64,000 nt of DNA, from the NCBI GenBank assembly GCA_050014595.1, contig JBEKDA010000002.1, positions 1 through 64,000 on the forward strand, read 5' to 3'. Positions 7,656 through 16,023 of the stretch are shown in pieces. A program made the translations under genes and the position numbers. The notes under the pieces were generated by a model that was given only the letters and a program-made list of their open reading frames with translations, was not told where the DNA came from and did not search any database. The stretch is from PALSA-129 sp050014595 (GTDB lineage Bacteria > Acidobacteriota > Terriglobia > Bryobacterales > Bryobacteraceae). Numbering within the stretch: the stretch's first letter is position 1; the number at the start of each line of letters is the position of its first letter.

Positions 7656-8093
7656 TTAGCTCTTGCCGGTGTTGATGTTGGGAGCGGGCTGACCGGGAGC
7701 CAGTCCCGGTTTGGACTCATACTTGGAAGCGCACTTGGCCTGGACCCTGGAAGCGCGGAAGACCTGATCCTGGTATAGCTTGCCATCGGCGAGGGCGTCG
7801 GCACCGGGCTTGAAGGTATCGGGCAGGGGTTCCGTGCCGGTGTAGATGACTTTGAGCTTCTGGTTGTCGTAAACCAGCACGAATTGGGTAGCACTGCCGA
7901 CTCGCTGGATGGAGCCATCTTCGACGTTGCCGCCGACGCGGATGCGCTTGCCAAGGACCTGGTCGCGGCCCTGGCAGACTTCGGCGACAGTCTTATAGTA
8001 AGTCTGGGATTCCTTGCCGCCGGTGACGGCCAGCCAGACCAAAGTTCCCACAACCACCACGATGAGTGCTGCGAACTTGCCGTATTTCTTCAT
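7656..8093 (-). CDS. ccmE: Heme chaperone CcmE, CxxxY variant
   Basis: A 145-residue protein: N-terminal membrane anchor (residues 5-22), then the CcmE beta-barrel (LGKRIRVGGNVEDGSIQRVG, FVLVYDNQKLKVIYTG). In most CcmE proteins heme is bound covalently by the histidine of HxxxY; here the motif is CASKY, Cys121 to Tyr125. A CxxxY form is known from archaea and some bacteria that lack CcmH, yet a CcmH is encoded two genes downstream. The C-terminal tail is short. ATG at 8093 is chosen over an upstream frame start because it opens directly onto the membrane anchor. Confidence 0.92.
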   Translation of the reverse strand: MKKYGKFAALIVVVVGTLVWLAVTGGKESQTYYKTVAEVCQGRDQVLGKRIRVGGNVEDGSIQRVGSATQFVLVYDNQKLKVIYTGTEPLPDTFKPGADALADGKLYQDQVFRASRVQAKCASKYESKPGLAPGQPAPNINTGKS

Positions 8094-8130
8094 ATCGCTG
8101 CCTGTAAACCACAGTATAACTCGAAAGGGT
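8094..8130 (-). promoter_or_regulatory. Probable ccm operon promoter (-10)
   Basis: Read on the minus strand, TATACT lies about 20 bases before the ccmE ATG, the first gene of an eight-gene overlapping operon. No good -35 is visible at 16-18 bases, so it may need an activator or an alternative sigma factor. Confidence 0.35.
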
Positions 8131-8266
8131 TGAGGCATATTCAGACATTTTTGACTCTTTTGTGGGAATCCTCCACATGCCCGCAAGTGGGGGGATTAGG
8201 GGCGCTTCCGCCTGCCAACCCATATCTTCAAATTCTTCTCCCGCTGCGAAGATCTCGGCCAGTGGG

Positions 8267-8304
8267 GCAGTCCCCCTGGACTGCGCGCGACCCCCTGGTC
8301 GCGC
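8267..8304. repeat. Twin hairpins with identical CCCT loops
   Basis: GCAGTCC-CCCT-GGACTGC (8267-8284) is followed at once by GCGCGACC-CCCT-GGTCGCGC (8285-8304). The stems are unrelated to each other but each is perfect, and the loop is the same. Lies in the 365-base gap between ccmE and the M16 peptidase. Confidence 0.7.
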
Positions 8305-8357
8305 TCCCGCTGGCCATCACGCAGCCCTCATTAGTTTCGTTGCGGCTATGCTGCTCC

Positions 8358-8443
8358 GTGGGGCGGCCAATTCTGGCCGCAGCCGGCTTCAGCCGGCTGC
8401 GCCCGCTTGAGAGCGGGTCCAGAGACTGCATAGGCTGCCCCAC
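8358..8443. repeat. Composite hairpin element with GTGGGGC/GCCCCAC ends
   Basis: Outer arms GTGGGGC (8358-8364) and GCCCCAC (8437-8443) enclose smaller hairpins: GCGGCC/GGCCGC around AATTCT, an AGCCGGCT-type pair, and GCCCGCT/AGCGGGT. Lies just after the 3' end of the M16 peptidase gene. Confidence 0.7.
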
Positions 8444-8458
8444 CGCATGTTCAGGTCC

Positions 8459-11200
8459 CTACTGGTACACACCCGCTTTCTTGAAGTCGCCGCCCTTGAC
8501 GATGGAGATGGCGGCCGGGTCGACGTGGCGCTTGAAGGCTTCGTTCACCTGCTGCGGCGTCAGCGCGGCCACGGCAGCCTCCAGTTTGGCGTCCCATTCC
8601 AGGGTGCGGCCCCACCGCTCACGGGTCATTAGCAGGCTGGCGATGGAGGCTTCCTCGGCGCGCGCCACGGTGCGCTCGTCCAGCCAGGTCTTTTTGGCCT
8701 TCACCACTTCGTCGGCGGTAAAGCCGTCTTTGAGCGCTTTGGCCAGCTCATCGTTGAAGTCGGCCTCCACTTTGGGCATGTTTTGCGGCGCCGCGATGGC
8801 CGACGCGGAGAATTCGCCTCCGTCGTTCCTGGTGCGGATTGAGAAGCTGGCGTTAGCGCCATAGCTCAGCCCATCCTTGACGCGAATGCGTTGGAAGAGA
8901 CGGGAGTTGGGGGAACCGCCGAAGATCAGGCCCGCAATGGTGAGGGCCGCGTAATCGGGATCGTCGTCGGTCATTTTCATGTTCATCCCAGCCAGGAAAA
9001 GGGCGTTCTGCTTGTCGGGCGTCTCAATCTTGTGGTTGATCGGGTCCGCTTTGGCGTAGTCGAAGTTGAGGCGTTCGTAGTGACTGGCGCTCTTCCAATC
9101 GCCGAACAGTTCCGCGACCAGCTTCTGCGCCTGCGCCGGGTCAAACTGGCCGCCGATCGAGATCTCGCCCTCGCCGGCGCCGTAGAACTGGGTGTAGAAG
9201 GTGCGCACTTCGTCGAGCGTCACCTTCTTCAAGTCCTCAATCTGTTCATCGATGGTGGAGGTGTAATGCACGTCTCCGCGCGAGTAGCGGGCGTTCAAGT
9301 GCCGGCTCAAGTCCAGCGAGGCCAAGCTGTTGGGTTCGGTCCTGGAGCTCTCGGCAGCGGCGATGCGTTGCTGGCGGATCTGCTCGAACTCGGCTTCGGG
9401 GAACGAGGGCTCGCGCAGCAGTTCGCGGGCGAAACGCAGGGAATCGGCCAGGTTCGCCTCCAGTGTCCGAATGTTCGCCGAAGCCACATTGATGCCTCCG
9501 GACACGGTGATCTGCGCCTTCAGCCGGTCGGTTTCATCCTGGATCTGCTGGCGGTTCTTATTCTTGGTGCCGCGCATCAGCAGCGTTCCGGCCATGGTTG
9601 CCGCGGTGGATTTGCCGAACAGCAGTTTTTCGTCTCCGAAGCGGACGTTCATCACAGCCACCACGGTGCCGCCGCGCGTCTTCTTGGGGAACATCACCAG
9701 CTTCAACCCGTTTGGTAGTTTGGCGCGGATCACGCGAGCTTCGATGTTCTGTGGGGTGGGGTCAAAGGCCTCGCCCGCCTGAATGGTGGCGCCGCCTTTG
9801 TAATCCTTGAACCGCGCGGCCGAATCCGGCGTGGCTGGAATCACGGCGCGGTCGGGCGCGGTGGTCGGAACGAACTCGCCCAGCGTGCGGTTGGAGGATT
9901 TCAGGTAGGTCTTGGCCACGCGCGCCACGTCGGCGGGCGTGACTTTGTTCACCTCGTCGCGCGTGAGGAAGAAGGAGCGCCAGTCGCCATCGCCGACGTA
10001 GCCGCCGAGCATCATTCCAATGGATTGGGAATTCGTCATGGCGAGCTCGATGTTTTTCAGGATGCGGGTTTTGGCGCGGTCGACCTCCTCTTGGGAGGGT
10101 GGCTCGCTCGACAGACCTTCCACGGTTTTCACGAGGATCTGCTGGGCCTCGTCGATGGATTGATCCGGATTGAGCTGCGCGAATACGAAAGCGAAGCCCG
10201 GGTCGTGCATTCCCCCGGCGCTCATGCCGGCGGACACGGCCTTTTTGTTATCGACCAGCGCCTTGTACAGCCGGCCCGTCTGGGGAGCGCCCAGCACCTG
10301 GGCCATCACTTCCAGAGCCGCGAGATCGGGGTGCAGAGCAGCCGGAATGTGATAGACCGCCATGATCCCCTGAATGCTTCCGACGCGGCGAAGCATGACG
10401 GAGCGCTCGCCTTCCTGGGTGGGCTCCGAGGTATACGGCTGCGTCAGCACCCGCTGCGGCTTGGGGATGGCGCCGATGGTTTCCGCGACCATGCCGAGGG
10501 CTTTGGATTCGTCGAATTGGCCCGCGATGATGAGCTCGGCGTTATCGGGCTGGTAGTATTTCTGGTAGAACACAGCCAGGTTGGCGATGGGCACTCTTTC
10601 GACGTCGGTGCGGTTGCCGATGACCGTCTTGCCATAGTTATGGAAGTTGTAGGCAGCCGCCAGGACGCGTTCACGGAGGACATTGAGCGGGCTGTTCTCG
10701 CCGGATTCCATTTCGTTGCGGACCACGGTCATTTCGGTGTCCAGGTCCTTTTTCAGCATGGTCATATTGACCATGCGGTCGGCTTCCAGTCCCAGGGCCC
10801 AACGCAAGTTCTCGTCGCTCGAGTTGAAGGTCTCGAAATACATGGTCTGGTCGTAGTTCGTGGTGCCGTTGAAGTTGCCGCCGGTGCGGTCGGTCAGCTC
10901 CTTGAAGAGCTCGCGGCCCGACTTGGTGCTTTTGAACACCATATGCTCCAGCAGGTGGGCCATGCCGGTCTCGCCATAGCCTTCATTGCGCGAGCCGACC
11001 AGGTAAACCACATTGACCGTGGTTTTTGGTTTGGAGTTGTCCGGAAACAACAACACATGCAGGCCGTTCGGAAAAGCATACTCCGTGACCCCTTCAACGG
11101 AGGTCACCTTTTGAACGCCTTGCGGCAGAGTTTGGGCCAGAGCGGCGGCAGTCAGGAGGATTGTCGCGGCAGAAATCGCGATGAGTCTCTTCAAGCGCAT
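8459..11200 (-). CDS. M16 family zinc peptidase (two-unit, secreted)
   Basis: A 913-residue protein made of two M16 units. Signal peptide 1-23 ends at ALAQ. The inverted zinc motif HLLEH is at 82-86, embedded in GETGMAHLLEHMVF. The second unit, after about residue 465, begins NIEARVIRAKLPNGLKLV and lacks the motif, as usual for the inactive half of the clamshell. ATG at 11200 is preceded by AGGGG at good spacing; a GTG nine bases upstream is an alternative. It probably degrades peptides in the periplasm or outside. Confidence 0.92.
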   Translation of the reverse strand: MRLKRLIAISAATILLTAAALAQTLPQGVQKVTSVEGVTEYAFPNGLHVLLFPDNSKPKTTVNVVYLVGSRNEGYGETGMAHLLEHMVFKSTKSGRELFKELTDRTGGNFNGTTNYDQTMYFETFNSSDENLRWALGLEADRMVNMTMLKKDLDTEMTVVRNEMESGENSPLNVLRERVLAAAYNFHNYGKTVIGNRTDVERVPIANLAVFYQKYYQPDNAELIIAGQFDESKALGMVAETIGAIPKPQRVLTQPYTSEPTQEGERSVMLRRVGSIQGIMAVYHIPAALHPDLAALEVMAQVLGAPQTGRLYKALVDNKKAVSAGMSAGGMHDPGFAFVFAQLNPDQSIDEAQQILVKTVEGLSSEPPSQEEVDRAKTRILKNIELAMTNSQSIGMMLGGYVGDGDWRSFFLTRDEVNKVTPADVARVAKTYLKSSNRTLGEFVPTTAPDRAVIPATPDSAARFKDYKGGATIQAGEAFDPTPQNIEARVIRAKLPNGLKLVMFPKKTRGGTVVAVMNVRFGDEKLLFGKSTAATMAGTLLMRGTKNKNRQQIQDETDRLKAQITVSGGINVASANIRTLEANLADSLRFARELLREPSFPEAEFEQIRQQRIAAAESSRTEPNSLASLDLSRHLNARYSRGDVHYTSTIDEQIEDLKKVTLDEVRTFYTQFYGAGEGEISIGGQFDPAQAQKLVAELFGDWKSASHYERLNFDYAKADPINHKIETPDKQNALFLAGMNMKMTDDDPDYAALTIAGLIFGGSPNSRLFQRIRVKDGLSYGANASFSIRTRNDGGEFSASAIAAPQNMPKVEADFNDELAKALKDGFTADEVVKAKKTWLDERTVARAEEASIASLLMTRERWGRTLEWDAKLEAAVAALTPQQVNEAFKRHVDPAAISIVKGGDFKKAGVYQ

Positions 11201-11261
11201 GTCTATCACCCCTTTTCGGTGTTCCGGGTTTGATTATACCCGGAGGCGCGGCGGAGTCAAA

Positions 11262-11640
11262 CCCCCTGCGGGGCGGGCAATCATGCCCGCAGCCGGCTTT
11301 CAGCCGGCTCTGGAGTTTCTATATTTTCCAAGCTCCGTTAAGACCAACTGGTAGCGCCGGCGGTCTTGCCGCCGGTGTTCGACCGGCCGGAGGCCGGTCG
11401 TAAGCGGGCGAAGCCCGCTCTTGGAGTTTCCACATTTCGGCACGGATTTCCTGATGGTCCCACTGCGCCTCAACCAGGCCGAGGCTCATGCCTTGTATCA
11501 GGGCCCGGAAGGGCATTGCGAGCAGGCGGTTCGGCATGGCTGAAGCCATGCCCTGATACAAACCAGATCATAACCTCATACAGCCGGAAATGTAGAAACT
11601 CCGCGGCCGGCTTTCAGCCGGCTCTTTCGGGCGGGAGCAG
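11262..11640. repeat. Cluster of dispersed hairpin repeats
   Basis: This gap contains hairpins at 11273-11290 (GCGGGC-AATCAT-GCCCGC), an AGCCGGCT pair at 11291-11309, CCGGCGG-TCTTG-CCGCCGG at 11357-11375, CGACCGGCC/GGCCGGTCG at 11380-11400 and AGCGGGC-GAA-GCCCGCT at 11403-11419. A longer-range pair, TTGTATCAGGGC (11493-11504) with GCCCTGATACAA (11550-11561), follows, then another GCCGGCTTTCAGCCGGC near 11605. No convincing coding frame is present in this stretch. Confidence 0.7.
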
Positions 11641-11655
11641 AGGTATCGTGAGGGG

Positions 11656-11793
11656 CTACAACTGGGCGCCGGTCGGACGTTTCGGAGAGCGGGACGCAAG
11701 TTTCTTTCGCAGCTCCCTGCTACGTTCTCTGCGGGCAAGCTTGCCTTTTCGTTCGCGGTGGAAGCGCGCTTTATCTCCATTGAGGGCTGACAT
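11656..11793 (-). CDS. Small very basic protein, unknown
   Basis: A 45-residue protein starting MSALNGDKARFHRERKGKLA and continuing with many Arg and Lys residues; about 40% of the residues are basic. TTAGG lies a few bases upstream of the ATG. I recall short proteins beginning (M)xLNGDKxRFxRxRK as common unannotated genes in Acidobacteria, which is why I keep it, but this is memory and not a search. Such charge suggests RNA or ribosome binding; no function is claimed. Confidence 0.5.
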   Translation of the reverse strand: MSALNGDKARFHRERKGKLARRERSRELRKKLASRSPKRPTGAQL

Positions 11794-11868
11794 AGTGGTG
11801 CCTAAGAGTAGCAGAGTTCGCAGACCAACGTAGGGCGCGGGCCTTGCCCACGCCCTTTCGCGTGCCAA

Positions 11869-11954
11869 GTGGGACAGGCCGAGCGCCTTTTGTGGCCTGT
11901 CCTGCCTCGTCAAAGCGCGGCAGCCCGGCAGCCGACAAAGACCGATCGTCCCAC
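11869..11954. repeat. GTGGGAC..GTCCCAC dispersed repeat, copy 2
   Basis: Ends GTGGGAC and GTCCCAC are complementary. Inside, GGACAGGCC pairs with GGCCTGTCC. The text GAGCGCCTT..GTGG, GACAAAG and CGATCGTCCCAC is shared with the copy at 15863-15978. Confidence 0.65.
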
Positions 11955-11962
11955 TTCGACGG

Positions 11963-14932
11963 CTATTTGCCGGCATCCAGGTGGTCCCAGTTTACGATAG
12001 CGTTGAAGGCCAGGGAATAGGTGCCCTGGGTTTGCCAGCGCCAGAAGGGACGGATCGCGAACATCACGATATGGCCCTTGCCAAGCGGGGCGTCGATGGC
12101 GGCGGCGCGGCTCTGCAGAGCGTCGCCGCCGGCTAGCGTGCCGGAGAGCAATAGGTTGTCGGCATTGGAGGCGAACTGCAGCACGACGCGGGCGCGATCT
12201 GCATTGGGTGCGCCGCCGCCCGCGGCGCCTGCTGCGCCGCCACGGCCACCGCGGCCACCGCCACCGCCACGGCCACCGCGGCCGCCGCCAGGGGCAGCGC
12301 CCGCTGCGGTTGTGGCATCGGCGGGTGTGCTGAGATCGAGCGGCGAAGTGTGAATGGGGGTGGCGTTGGGTGTGATGTTCTGGCCGATCACCTCACCGGA
12401 GGCGTCGACACGGCCGGAGCCGCCGCGTCCGCCGCGTCCGCCGCCTGTGCCGGCGGCGTTGAAGACGGGGTCCTGGCTGAAGTAGACCGGGAGGTCGCCG
12501 CCATCGTAGCCGTAGGCGATGGGGCTCTTCAGATCGGTGAAGTTAGCGCGGAGGATGGTGCCGCGGGCGAATAAGTTAGCGGGATGTTCCACGGTGACGC
12601 CGGCGCCCAGATCGTATTCGGCCATCATGGAAGCGGTGGAGGCTTCAGTGATCAAAGCGCCGCCTTCCTGGACGAACCTGGAAAGTTCGAGCAGGCCTTC
12701 AAAGCCCATGCCGCCGCGAATGTCGTCCGTGGAATCGAGCGCGCCTAAGTGCGGCGTGAGGTCGGTCTTTTTATAAGGGATTGGGGCGTTACCGCCCACG
12801 CCGGCCAGGATGGACTGGGGGTTGCCGCCGACGTGGGGGAAGATAATGACGTCGTACTTACTGCGTAAATTGCCGTCTTTCAGGTTCTTATCGGCGAAGT
12901 AAGTGTAGGGAATGCCGTAGTAATCGAGAGCCGCGCGGACCCAGCCTTCATCTTGTGTGCGCGACCAGGAGTGGACATAGCCGATGCGGGGGATGGTGAG
13001 TGGGTGCGTCTTGACGGAGGGCGCGGCGGCTACGGCCCAGGCGGAAAGGCCGAGGTTCTTGAGCTGCGGTTCAAGGCGGGCTCGGTCGGCGTTGGGGACG
13101 ATGAAGGAACCGGCGCGGAACTTGTGGCCCGCGAGTTCGAAATCCTCCTCGGCGGCGAGCATGCGGACATCCTTATTCTTGAAGCGGAACGCGGTGAGGT
13201 TGTTATCGCCGGTATGTTCGACGATCAGAGTAGATCCGGAGCCATCCACGCCGCCGCTGGCTTTGGCGTCGGAGGTGAGCATGGACATCGGCTGGGAGAG
13301 GACCGAGGCGTCGGTGAGCGGGACCAGCTTGACGTCGCGCATGTACTGCATGGTCCAGCCGGTATCGTCGTAGGGATTGGGGTTGCCCACGGGATAATTC
13401 TGAATGGCGAAGTACATGTCGGCGAGGGTGCGGTAGGGCTGGTCGCCGCGGATGACGTAATCGCCGGCGGCGACCTCCACGGAGCCGGCTTTGAAAGCGG
13501 CGGAGGCGCGGTGGACTTCGACGCCCTGGGTCCGAAGGTCGTTCACCATGTCGGCGGCATCGGCCTTGCGGCGCTGGCCGGCGGGAATCAACCAGCCATA
13601 AGTCGGGCCGTTAGTGCCCTTTTCGATGGCCCGCTTGTTCTTCATGTAATAGTTTTCGAGATAGAGTTCCTTATTCTTAGCCACTTGGTTCATGGCGAAG
13701 AGAATGGCGGATTCCTGGATGTTGGTGTTGTTACGCGGGCCCCACTTGATGGAGGGCAGCGGCGGATTGGGGCGGTACCATTCGCGGCTGGTGGTGGTGG
13801 CGCCGAGGGTGAGATTGGCATTGAGATCGGGGCCGTAACTCTGGACCTCATAGAAGCGGCCGAAGGAATTGTGAGTGAGAGCGATCCAGAAGAGATAATT
13901 GGGCACCCAGCCGTCGTAGAAGCCGTAGGTCCAGACGCCGGGGACGCCGCGCTTGGCCATTTCCATGATTTCGGTTTCGCCGAGCAGCCACCATTCGTCG
14001 ATGGCGATGGGATCGAGCGAGGGGTTATAGGGGCCTGTGCCGGTGGAGACGTAGAGGTAAGACTGGGCTTCGTGCAGATCGTGAACGATGGTGGGGTGCC
14101 AATCGAGCATGGCGCGGGTGAAGTTCTGGGTGCACTTGAGGTACTGGCCCATACCGTCGCGGTTGTTATCGTGCTGGACGTACTTGCCCCAGTACATCAT
14201 GAGCGAATTGCGGGGGACGCCGGTTTTCTTGGAAGCGTAGTAGGCGTCGACGACTTTCTCGCGGCCATCCACCTCGATGACGGGAGTGATCATGACGATG
14301 GAGTTGTTGCGGATGGTCTGGATGAAGGGAGTTTCCTCAACGATCAGGCGATAGGCGAGCTCGATCAGCATTTCGGGGCCGCCGGTTTCGGGCGAGTGAA
14401 TGCCGCTGTTGGCGTAGTAGATGGGCTTGGCGGTGTGGAAGAGTTCTTTGGCCTGGTCGGGTGTGATCTTGCGCGGATCGCCGAGCTTGGCGAGCATGTC
14501 CTTGTACTGGTCGAGATGGGCGATGGTGGCTTCGTCGGAGATGGCGATGATGACCTGGTCGCGGCCTTCCTCGGAGGTGCCGATCTTCCAGAACTTGGCG
14601 CGAGGGGAGGCTTTGGCGAGGGCTTCGTAATAGCGCTCGATATCGGCGGCGTAGGTGAGCTCGCCGGGGGCGCCGGGGATGCGGCCGAAGAATTTGAGCG
14701 GGGAGGGAACGGTATCGGAGGCAGGCATGTGATCGACGAGCTCGGTGGAGACGCGGGGATCCTGCAAGTACTCCTTGATGAGCTTGGTGTACTCTTCGTC
14801 GATTTTCTGGGGCGCGGCGGCAGCAGCGGCCGGCGCGGGCTTGGCGCCTTTCTTGGCTTGAGCCAAAGCTGGAGCGGTGGCAAACGCCAGGGCGAACAGC
14901 GCACTAGCGGCGATAGTAAAGCCGAGCTTCAT
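11963..14932 (-). CDS. M14 family zinc carboxypeptidase, secreted
   Basis: A 989-residue secreted protein: signal peptide 1-25, an Ala/Pro/Lys linker, then an M14 domain. Zinc ligands His179 and Glu182 lie in GIHSPETGG; VMITPVIEVDGREK and MLDWHPTIVHDLHEAQ supply the further conserved region with the third zinc-ligand histidine. The C-terminal third is not typical of simple M14 enzymes and contains two glycine/arginine runs of RGG type near residues 840-915 before a final domain. Family members remove C-terminal residues or cut cell-wall peptides. ATG at 14932 gives a clean signal peptide. Confidence 0.9.
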   Translation of the reverse strand: MKLGFTIAASALFALAFATAPALAQAKKGAKPAPAAAAAAPQKIDEEYTKLIKEYLQDPRVSTELVDHMPASDTVPSPLKFFGRIPGAPGELTYAADIERYYEALAKASPRAKFWKIGTSEEGRDQVIIAISDEATIAHLDQYKDMLAKLGDPRKITPDQAKELFHTAKPIYYANSGIHSPETGGPEMLIELAYRLIVEETPFIQTIRNNSIVMITPVIEVDGREKVVDAYYASKKTGVPRNSLMMYWGKYVQHDNNRDGMGQYLKCTQNFTRAMLDWHPTIVHDLHEAQSYLYVSTGTGPYNPSLDPIAIDEWWLLGETEIMEMAKRGVPGVWTYGFYDGWVPNYLFWIALTHNSFGRFYEVQSYGPDLNANLTLGATTTSREWYRPNPPLPSIKWGPRNNTNIQESAILFAMNQVAKNKELYLENYYMKNKRAIEKGTNGPTYGWLIPAGQRRKADAADMVNDLRTQGVEVHRASAAFKAGSVEVAAGDYVIRGDQPYRTLADMYFAIQNYPVGNPNPYDDTGWTMQYMRDVKLVPLTDASVLSQPMSMLTSDAKASGGVDGSGSTLIVEHTGDNNLTAFRFKNKDVRMLAAEEDFELAGHKFRAGSFIVPNADRARLEPQLKNLGLSAWAVAAAPSVKTHPLTIPRIGYVHSWSRTQDEGWVRAALDYYGIPYTYFADKNLKDGNLRSKYDVIIFPHVGGNPQSILAGVGGNAPIPYKKTDLTPHLGALDSTDDIRGGMGFEGLLELSRFVQEGGALITEASTASMMAEYDLGAGVTVEHPANLFARGTILRANFTDLKSPIAYGYDGGDLPVYFSQDPVFNAAGTGGGRGGRGGSGRVDASGEVIGQNITPNATPIHTSPLDLSTPADATTAAGAAPGGGRGGRGGGGGRGGRGGAAGAAGGGAPNADRARVVLQFASNADNLLLSGTLAGGDALQSRAAAIDAPLGKGHIVMFAIRPFWRWQTQGTYSLAFNAIVNWDHLDAGK

Positions 14933-15010
14933 AGACTGAGTCCTTTCGAGGATCTCATGAGTGATATCGCTTTCTTGGGTCTGGTGTCAACTGCGGGGAG
15001 GCTCCGGGTT

Positions 15011-15040
15011 CACCGCGGAGACGCGGAGACGCGGAGAAAA
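15011..15040. repeat. GCGGAGAC tandem motif, shared with 42972-42991
   Basis: Three near copies of GCGGAGAC followed by AAAA. The reverse complement (TTTTTCTCCGCGTCTCCGCG) occurs at 42972-42991. The two sites share about 20 bases and both lie in gaps upstream of genes. Confidence 0.55.
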
Positions 15041-15108
15041 CACGAGAGAAGCGAGAATCCATGAGGACTTCGCCGTCACCGCGGTGAAAGCGGGCTTATT
15101 CTGTTGTA

Positions 15109-15858
15109 GTGGACAACCTTTTTCGTCTGGACGGACGCAAGGCCCTGGTCACGGGCGGAGCGAGCGGCATCGGGGAAGCAACCGCGCGCGTGTTGACGGG
15201 CGCGGGTGCGGCGGTCACCATCATGGATATCGATGGCGGCCGCGCCGAACGGCTGGCTGGTGAGCTGGCGGGCTCATCGGTGCTGCGGTGCGACATCGCC
15301 GATGAAGCGGCGGTGAATGCCGCGGTGGCGTCGCTCGCGGGCCTCGATATTCTGGTGAACAACGCGGGGATCGGGCTGGTGGGCGGCATCGAAGAAACCG
15401 CGCACCAGGACTTCCAGCGGCTCTTTCGCGTGAATGTCGAAGGCCTGTACCTGGTGACCAAAGCGGCTCTGCCTCTGCTGCTCGCGGCCAAGGGCACAAT
15501 TGTGAACATCGGGTCGGTGGCGGGACTCATTGGCGTCAAGCGGCGCTTTGCCTATTGCGCCACAAAGGGCGCGGTGGTTGCGATGTCGCGGCAACTGGCG
15601 GTGGATTACGCGGGGCGCGTGCGCGTCAACTGCATCTGTCCGGGCACCGTGGCGACGCCGTTTGTGGACGCGTATATCGAGAAGAACTTCGCCGATGAGA
15701 AGGAAAAGGCCTGGGCCGAACTGCACGCCCGGCAGCCTATCGGGCGAGTAGGCTACCCGATGGAGATCGCTCACATGGCGCTGTATCTTTGCTCGCGGGA
15801 AGCGGAGTTTGTGACGGGGTCGGTGATGACCATTGATGGGGGATGGACGGCGGCGTAG
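15109..15858 (+). CDS. SDR-family oxidoreductase
   Basis: A 249-residue short-chain dehydrogenase/reductase. The cofactor motif TGGASGIG is at about 16-23, MDIDGG follows the second strand and suggests NAD preference, NNAGIG is present, the catalytic Ser lies in NIGSVAGL and Tyr/Lys in YCATKGA, and it ends with the classic GSVMTIDGGW. Substrate unknown. It starts with GTG; there is no clear ribosome binding site, but TATTCT ends 7 bases before the start, so the mRNA may be leaderless. Confidence 0.92.
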   Translation: MDNLFRLDGRKALVTGGASGIGEATARVLTGAGAAVTIMDIDGGRAERLAGELAGSSVLRCDIADEAAVNAAVASLAGLDILVNNAGIGLVGGIEETAHQDFQRLFRVNVEGLYLVTKAALPLLLAAKGTIVNIGSVAGLIGVKRRFAYCATKGAVVAMSRQLAVDYAGRVRVNCICPGTVATPFVDAYIEKNFADEKEKAWAELHARQPIGRVGYPMEIAHMALYLCSREAEFVTGSVMTIDGGWTAA

Positions 15859-15862
15859 GGTT

Positions 15863-15978
15863 GTGGGACAGACCGAGCGCCTTCGTGGTCATGCCGCGCT
15901 CAAGGCCGGGCTGAGGCTAAAGAGTAATGGCGGTCAATCGCGGGCTGGGTGACAGACGACGAAAGGCGATCGTCCCAC
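15863..15978. repeat. GTGGGAC..GTCCCAC dispersed repeat, copy 3
   Basis: The best-kept copy: ends GTGGGAC/GTCCCAC, internal CAGACCGAGCGCCTTCGTGG and GTGACAGACGACGAAAGGCG. Lies between the SDR gene and the next plus-strand gene. Confidence 0.65.
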
Positions 15979-16023
15979 CAGGGTTGAGGTTTGATAGACT
16001 CGCGGACGGGCAGGGAGGTTGAT

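Noticed and set aside
11262..11640. CRISPR array
   Set aside because: The repeats are hairpins of different sequence without regular spacers or a common direct repeat.
12953..15064. 703-residue open frame on the plus strand
   Set aside because: It is antisense to the M14 peptidase, Gly/Val/Asp-rich, and has no family features; it arises from high GC codon bias in the true gene.
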